The position numbers and the translations under genes were made by a program. From positions 558,001 to 622,000 of the forward strand of contig NZ_CP126740.1 in the NCBI RefSeq assembly GCF_030246925.1: DNA of 64,000 nt. Direction: 5' to 3'. The notes under the pieces were generated by a model. It worked only from the letters and a program-made list of their open reading frames with translations, had not been told where the DNA came from and made no database searches. Positions 59,803 through 64,000 of the stretch are shown piece after piece; the stretch's first letter is position 1; the number at the start of each line of letters is the position of its first letter. The DNA comes from Microbacterium sp. zg-Y625. GTDB taxonomy: Bacteria; Actinomycetota; Actinomycetes; Actinomycetales; Microbacteriaceae.

Positions 59803-60357
59803 TCAGTCCTCGGGTGCGAGCCCGATGGCCCGCGCCAGTGCGTCGTAGTCCACGCGCAGCGCCTCGAAGCGCGCGATGTCGGGGTCCCCCGCGATCATCA
59901 GCACGTCGCGGTCGTCCAGGCGCCACAGCCAGTGGGTGATGGCCGTCAGAGCCCCCTGCTCGTCGGCGACGTGGCGGGTGGCGGTGGACCCCGGGCCCAG
60001 CCGGCCGTCGTCGAAGGCGCTGGGCTGCACGGGCCGCACGGCGGTGGCGTCGGCGACACCCAGCATCTGCTCGTCGGTGGCATCCGTGCGGGGCATCTCG
60101 TAGATGCTCGCGATGCCGAGCGCCTCGTGCGGGCGGGAGAAGTACGCGAACCGGTGCTCGTGCTCGTCGGCGCCGCGGGCGAGGCCCTCGGCGGTGGCCG
60201 CGACCCACTCCCGCATCGCGTCGTCGTAGCCGTATGCGCCGGCGAGGGCGTCGGCCAGGGCGTCCCGCCACTGCTCGATGCCCGCGAACCCCTCCCACGG
60301 CCAGGCGTCGGGGACGTACAGCCACAGGTCGCGGTCGAAGTCGACGTGCAGGGTCAT
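59803..60357 (-). CDS. Uncharacterised protein of the T7SS-like cluster
   Basis: A 184-residue soluble protein, no signal or helix. It is rich in aromatic residues (LWLYVPDAWPWEGFAG near the start; THWLWRLDDRDVLMIAG near the end) with an alternating strand/helix pattern. It shows a general resemblance to its upstream neighbour (W-R-x-D/P then a hydrophobic strand, and a final about 30-residue helix), so they may be diverged paralogues. ATG overlaps that neighbour's stop by 4 bases. Could be a chaperone for the cluster's secreted proteins; that is a guess. Confidence 0.6.
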   Translation of the reverse strand: MTLHVDFDRDLWLYVPDAWPWEGFAGIEQWRDALADALAGAYGYDDAMREWVAATAEGLARGADEHEHRFAYFSRPHEALGIASIYEMPRTDATDEQMLGVADATAVRPVQPSAFDDGRLGPGSTATRHVADEQGALTAITHWLWRLDDRDVLMIAGDPDIARFEALRVDYDALARAIGLAPED

Positions 60358-60947
60358 GCTTCTCCTCCGGCCGCGGGCCACGTCAGGGCGTCGAGCATCG
60401 TGGTCATGAGCGTCGTCAGCGCCTCGGTCACGGGCGCGTACTCCGCGACCGGCAGGCCGGAGATCGACGCGTAGGCGACGAGGTAGGCGTCATGGCCGGG
60501 GACCCGCCAGATGTAGTCGATGCTGCGCAGCAGCACGACCGACTCGGGATCGGCGTCGCCGGGGTGCTGCTCATCGCGGATGCCGCGACGAGCGGGGCCC
60601 GCGTCGGTGTCCACCCGCTCGCCCCCGGGGGGAAGCTCCGGATCGGGGGCGGCCACGTGGCTGAGCACGAGGGACGTCGACACCGGCACCTGCCAGGGGA
60701 TGCCCATGGGCATGGCGGCGGCGAACGCCCCGGTCTCGCGAGCGTCATCCAGCGCCGACGCGAGCGTGCGCTCGAGCTCGTGCACGAACGGGCCGATGCT
60801 GTCGCGGGGCCCGCTCTCCCAGGCCCCCGCGAACGCCGCGCGCGCCGTGGCGGCGTTGTCGTCGGTGACGGGGAAGAGCTGCCACCCGGGCGGCAGGATC
60901 ATCTCGGGCCGGGGGAGCCGGCCGGCGGTGGTCGATGCCGGGCTCAC
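60354..60947 (-). CDS. Uncharacterised protein of the T7SS-like cluster
   Basis: A 197-residue soluble protein. It starts LPPGWQLFPVTDDNAATAR, followed by a region with many charged helices, a strand-rich part (IPWQVPVSTSLVLSHV, SIDYIWRVPGHDAYLVAYAS) and a C-terminal helix. GTG 60947 overlaps the stop of the membrane-protein gene (GTGA), giving tight coupling. No known family recognised. It resembles the downstream protein in layout. Confidence 0.6.
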   Translation of the reverse strand: MSPASTTAGRLPRPEMILPPGWQLFPVTDDNAATARAAFAGAWESGPRDSIGPFVHELERTLASALDDARETGAFAAAMPMGIPWQVPVSTSLVLSHVAAPDPELPPGGERVDTDAGPARRGIRDEQHPGDADPESVVLLRSIDYIWRVPGHDAYLVAYASISGLPVAEYAPVTEALTTLMTTMLDALTWPAAGGEA

Positions 60948-61513
60948 CGGCGCACCGGCCGGCGCAGCTCGCGGATGTCGCGGACGTATTCGATCGCACC
61001 CCGGATGCCGAAGACCACCATGGCGACGAAGAAGGCGCCGGCCGCGGCGAACACGATCGACGACTGGGGCGCCTCGTATGCCACGGCGGCGATCAGCGTC
61101 GTCAGCAGGCCGACGAGGCTGATGATGCTCATGTCGAACCGCGCGCCCCAGAAGTAGGCGGGGAAGCGCGAGGGGAACGGCCACGTGATGACCGTGAGGG
61201 CGAGCATTCCCAGGGCCGGGAGCCACAGCAGCCAGAACGGCGGCTGGAAGAGGGGGAAGCCGGGGGCGGAGCCGATGATGCCGCCGTCGGCTTCGGAGGG
61301 GACGGTGCCCTGCGCGATGCCGATGATCGCGATGATCGCCAGCGGCAGCATGCCGAAGGCGACGACGCCCATCGCGGACCAGAAGAACACGCGGCCCGCC
61401 AGCCGCACCCTCGGGGACTTCTCTGCGGGCCGCTTGCCGCGGCTCTGCCTGCGGCGGGCGGGGGCGGGTCGGCGCCCTGCGGCGGAGGATGTCTTCGTCG
61501 CGCGATCTGTCAC
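60944..61513 (-). CDS. Membrane protein of the T7SS-like cluster
   Basis: A 189-residue protein. The first about 35 residues are very basic (ARRRQSRGKRPAEK). Four helices follow (about 45-67, 88-110, 125-145, 150-170), and an arginine-rich end. Family not recognised. GTG start immediately follows the stop of the 437-residue gene. It could be a membrane anchor for the cluster's products. Confidence 0.6.
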   Translation of the reverse strand: MTDRATKTSSAAGRRPAPARRRQSRGKRPAEKSPRVRLAGRVFFWSAMGVVAFGMLPLAIIAIIGIAQGTVPSEADGGIIGSAPGFPLFQPPFWLLWLPALGMLALTVITWPFPSRFPAYFWGARFDMSIISLVGLLTTLIAAVAYEAPQSSIVFAAAGAFFVAMVVFGIRGAIEYVRDIRELRRPVRR

Positions 61514-61514
61514 G

Positions 61515-62828
61515 TTACGACCCTACTTTCCAGGTGGCGGCATCCTTGACGTGCTGCCACCCGCCCAGGGCGCTGTCGATCACGCCGCTGACGGGGTTGT
61601 CCGGCAGCTGGCCCTCGAGGATCTCGGAGATCGGCGCGGCGACGCTCTGCACGGTGCCGGGCATGGTGGCGATCGTGCGCGTCAGGAACGCGTTCTTGAT
61701 CGTGGCGATCTGGCTGCGCCCGATCTGCAGCAGCAGGTCGTCCAGCGGCCCGCCGGCTCCGGCCTGGGCGCGCTGGGCGACGCGCAGGAAGTGGGCGCTG
61801 GTGATGCCCTTGGCCCCCCAGACCTCCCGCGCCCACGCGGTCGAGGGCAGCTTCACGGGGCCGAGGGTGAGCCCGTTGCGCCCGCGCAGCACGCCGTTGA
61901 AGCTGCCGGTCACCGAGCGCAGCGCCGAACCGTGACCCTGCGCCGCCAGCCGCGCGACGCGGGTCCCCTTGAGGGCGTTCATCGTGGTGCCGAGCGCCCG
62001 CAGGGCCACCGCGGCCACACCGAAGGTGGCCACCGTGATGAGGTCGATCGCGAAGTCGACCCACGACATCTGGCCGGTCGCGGCGAGCACGAGACTCAGG
62101 CCCGCCGTCAGCGCGGCCGCGGCGATGGCGAAGGGCGCCAGCACGGGGATGAAGAAGCTCAGCACGGACAGCACCGAGGTGACGATGCGCAGCACGCTGT
62201 GGATGGCCTTGAGGATCTCGGCGTTCTCGGCCACCCAGCCCGAGAAGTTGTCCCACATCCCGTCGTTGAACCCGTCGCCGTCCATCGCGTCGCGCATGCG
62301 GGCGGCGGCATCCACGCCGGCGGTGCGCACGCGCTGCACGATCTGGGTGAAGCGCGCCTGCGCGTCGGCGGCGGCGGAGGACTGCGCGCCCTGGCGCTGC
62401 GCGAGCAGCATCAGGTGCTGGTTGAGGTCGACGGCGACCATGGGGTCCGTCGTGCGCTGGCGCTCCTCGCGGTAGCGGGAGATCTCCCGGTCGTAGCGCT
62501 GCTCCGCATCCGCGGCCTCCGCGTGGGCGCGCACGACGGTCTCGGCCTCGCGCTGAGCGCTTTCGAGGACCGTCGCGAAGGAGCTGAGAGCCTCACCCGC
62601 CTCGCGGTAGCGGCCCTCGAGGGACTCCAGCCGCGTCGCCGTCTCGCCGGCGTTCTCGGCCAGCTGGTCCAGCGCCTTGCTCTCGTGGTTGGAGGTGTCG
62701 GCGATCGCCGCGCGCAGGCCGGCGACGGCCTCGAGGATCGCGTCGGCGGTCGCGGTGAAGCGACCGGCACGTGACGAGATGGTGCCCGGGTCCCCCGGGA
62801 TGGGGCCGATCTGGTCGGGCAGGGACAT
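61515..62828 (-). CDS. Putative T7SS-associated protein with long helical head and membrane-type middle
   Basis: A 437-residue protein. Residues about 10-190 form long helices resembling the WXG100-like N-terminal halves of actinobacterial type VII substrates (LRAAIADTSNHESKALDQLA, LSSFATVLESAQREAETVV). Three hydrophobic segments lie at about 215-280 (VLSVLSFFIPVLAPFAIAAA, then LITVATFGVAAVALRALG). The last about 150 residues are soluble with no toxin motif I know. First gene of the five-gene cluster, with GGAG before its ATG. Confidence 0.6.
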   Translation of the reverse strand: MSLPDQIGPIPGDPGTISSRAGRFTATADAILEAVAGLRAAIADTSNHESKALDQLAENAGETATRLESLEGRYREAGEALSSFATVLESAQREAETVVRAHAEAADAEQRYDREISRYREERQRTTDPMVAVDLNQHLMLLAQRQGAQSSAAADAQARFTQIVQRVRTAGVDAAARMRDAMDGDGFNDGMWDNFSGWVAENAEILKAIHSVLRIVTSVLSVLSFFIPVLAPFAIAAAALTAGLSLVLAATGQMSWVDFAIDLITVATFGVAAVALRALGTTMNALKGTRVARLAAQGHGSALRSVTGSFNGVLRGRNGLTLGPVKLPSTAWAREVWGAKGITSAHFLRVAQRAQAGAGGPLDDLLLQIGRSQIATIKNAFLTRTIATMPGTVQSVAAPISEILEGQLPDNPVSGVIDSALGGWQHVKDAATWKVGS

Positions 62829-62911
62829 CAGTGCTCCTTCGGGTGGCGTGCGGCTCTCACTCTAGGAGCGAAGACGGCGGGTGGCCGATGGGGCGAACTC
62901 CCCATTGACGC

Positions 62912-62917
62912 TAGCGT
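62912..62917 (+). promoter_or_regulatory. Leaderless-type -10 (TAGCGT)
   Basis: TAGCGT ends 6 bases before ATG 62924. Confidence 0.5.
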
Positions 62918-62923
62918 GAGGGG

Positions 62924-63364
62924 ATGTCGTTGAATGGTGAGTATCTGCCGAGCACATCGGAGTGGGCGCGCACGCAGGCCGAGCAGTACGAGGCGTCGGA
63001 CGGCCGCGAGGCGAATACCCTGCGGGGGGTCCCCATCATCGTGCTGACCACGGTCGGAGCCAAGAGCGGGGGACTGCGCAAGACCGCGCTGATGCGGGTC
63101 GAGCACGACGGTCGGTACGCGGTGGTGGCATCCAAGGGTGGCGCCCCGGAACCGCCCGCATGGTACTGGAACGTGCGGAAGAACCCGCGGGTGGCGCTGC
63201 AGGACGGGGCCGTGCGGCGTGAGTACCTTGCGCGCGAGCTCGACGGCGACGAATACGCGCAGTGGTGGCGTCGGGCGGCCGCGGTGTGGCCCGACTACGA
63301 CGCCTATCAGGAGAAGACCGACCGGCGCATCGCGGTGTTCGTGCTGGAGCCGGTCGAGGACTGA
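62924..63364 (+). CDS. F420-dependent nitroreductase-family protein (Ddn-like)
   Basis: A 146-residue split beta-barrel protein of the deazaflavin-dependent nitroreductase family. [26 protein letters not shown] is the family core (shown here in part: [15 protein letters not shown]), with [20 protein letters not shown] next, the phosphate/F420-contacting region. Members reduce quinones or nitro compounds with F420H2 in actinobacteria. Stand-alone gene with a leaderless-type start. Confidence 0.9.
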   Translation: MSLNGEYLPSTSEWARTQAEQYEASDGREANTLRGVPIIVLTTVGAKSGGLRKTALMRVEHDGRYAVVASKGGAPEPPAWYWNVRKNPRVALQDGAVRREYLARELDGDEYAQWWRRAAAVWPDYDAYQEKTDRRIAVFVLEPVED

Positions 63365-63386
63365 GCGGCGCGGCGCGCCGGCTCAG
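63361..63386. terminator. Bulged hairpin after the nitroreductase-family gene
   Basis: An 11-bp stem with a single bulged G and a 3-nt loop overlaps the stop codon, between two convergent genes. No clear T-tract. Confidence 0.5.
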
Positions 63387-63399
63387 CCCTCGAAACCGG

Positions 63400-64000
63400 T
63401 CAGGCCAGCAGCGCCTCGATGGGGCCGCGGGCGAAGTACACCACGAAGCCGAGGGCGACCACCCACAGCAGCCAGTGCACCTTGCGCGCCCGGCCCGACA
63501 GCGCGTTGACGACGACCCAGCTGACGAAGCCCGCACCGATGCCGTTGGCGATCGAGTAGGTCAGCGGCATGACGGTCGCCGTGAGGAACACCGGCAGCAG
63601 CACGTTGAACTCCGAGAAGTCGATGTGCTTGATCTGGGCGAGCATCATCGCGCCGACGAGCACGAGCGCAGCGGCGGCGATGAAGCCGGGGACGAGGCCG
63701 GTGACGGGCGTCACGAACATCGCGAGCAGGAACAGCACGCCGGTGACCACGTTCGCGAGCCCCGTGCGGGCACCCTCGCCGATGCCGGAGCCCGACTCGA
63801 CGAACACGGTGGCCGACGACGACGAGGTCGCGCCACCCACGACCGCACCGACGCCCTCGACGACGAGCGCGGACTTGATGCGGGGGAAGTCCCCCTTCGC
63901 GTCGGCGAGGTCGGCCTCCTTCGCCAGGCCCGTCATGGTGCCCATGGCGTCGAAGAAGTTGGTGAACACGAGCGTGAACACGAACATCAGCAGCGTGACG
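63400..64000 (-). CDS. NCS2 purine permease (AzgA/PbuG-type), truncated by the window edge
   Basis: The C-terminal 200 residues of a multi-helix permease; its 5' end lies beyond 64000. FTNFFDAMGTMTGLAKEADL, TSSSSATVFVESGSGIGEGARTG (in part: ATVFVESGSGIGEGARTG) and the final helices match the AzgA group of guanine/hypoxanthine or adenine:H+ symporters. The SGxGEGxRTGL segment is the substrate-proximal signature. It would serve purine salvage, matching the gua genes elsewhere in the window. Confidence 0.87.
   Translation of the reverse strand, partial: VTLLMFVFTLVFTNFFDAMGTMTGLAKEADLADAKGDFPRIKSALVVEGVGAVVGGATSSSSATVFVESGSGIGEGARTGLANVVTGVLFLLAMFVTPVTGLVPGFIAAAALVLVGAMMLAQIKHIDFSEFNVLLPVFLTATVMPLTYSIANGIGAGFVSWVVVNALSGRARKVHWLLWVVALGFVVYFARGPIEALLA

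Overview
The window is very GC-rich, with short intergenic gaps and many GTG/TTG starts. It reads as chromosomal DNA of a high-GC Gram-positive actinobacterium. Gene content (paired guaB/guaB3, WYL and DUF222-HNH families, sucCD, pcrA, DUF3817, split LigD modules) and a strongly iterated GGATGCC/GGCATCC word fit Microbacteriaceae, most likely Microbacterium. This assignment is inferred from style and gene content, not from a marker gene. No rRNA, phage, insertion sequence or CRISPR array is visible.

Layout. 1-6400: the end of a RarD-type transporter, then a branched-chain amino acid ABC system (binding protein on +, livHMGF on -, meeting at a shared terminator). 6595-13803: purine block guaB, then a small decayed interval flanked by two arrays of exact 20-bp repeats in opposite orientation, then guaB3, SURF1, DUF3817 and guaA. 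13877-22399: teichoic-acid-type glycosyltransferase, Bax1-I membrane protein, glycerophosphodiesterase, and two ABC exporter pairs, the second divergent from a WYL regulator. 22399-28212: M23 peptidase, two small acidic proteins, FUSC protein, metallo-hydrolase, and a three-gene unit of haem-oxygenase-like diiron protein, family-2 glycosyltransferase and CDGSH iron-sulfur protein. 28318-30217: HIRAN protein and HNH/DUF222 protein. 30231-40567 (all -): a LacI-controlled sugar operon (ROK kinase, mannose-6-phosphate isomerase, CUT1 ABC transporter, cytoplasmic glycosidase, secreted protein). 40636-45942: MFS transporter, S4 protein, a 1003-residue Ski2-like helicase, a degenerate tRNA-like sequence and YccF. 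46017-55567: pcrA, SseB-like protein, separate LigD polymerase and DNA ligase genes around an AI-2E transporter, an AspT/YidE-type transporter and a TetR regulator. 55637-59376: Rieske-FAD oxidoreductase and sucCD. 59455-62828 (-): a five-gene WXG100/T7SS-like cluster. 62924-64000: a deazaflavin-type nitroreductase and the end of a purine permease.

How genes work together. guaB (IMP to XMP) and guaA (XMP to GMP) bracket GuaB3, with a probable guanine/hypoxanthine permease at the far end. The sugar operon forms a closed circuit: import, intracellular hydrolysis, phosphorylation by ROK, and isomerisation of mannose-6-phosphate, under a repressor with a perfect palindrome in front of the operon.

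Three cross-cutting signals stand out. The GGATGCC word is iterated about 100 times and appears as inverted pairs in four terminators. Many genes carry a TANNNT hexamer ending 6-9 nt before the start codon, as expected for leaderless transcripts. The two 20-bp arrays flank an interval with two frame-broken genes.
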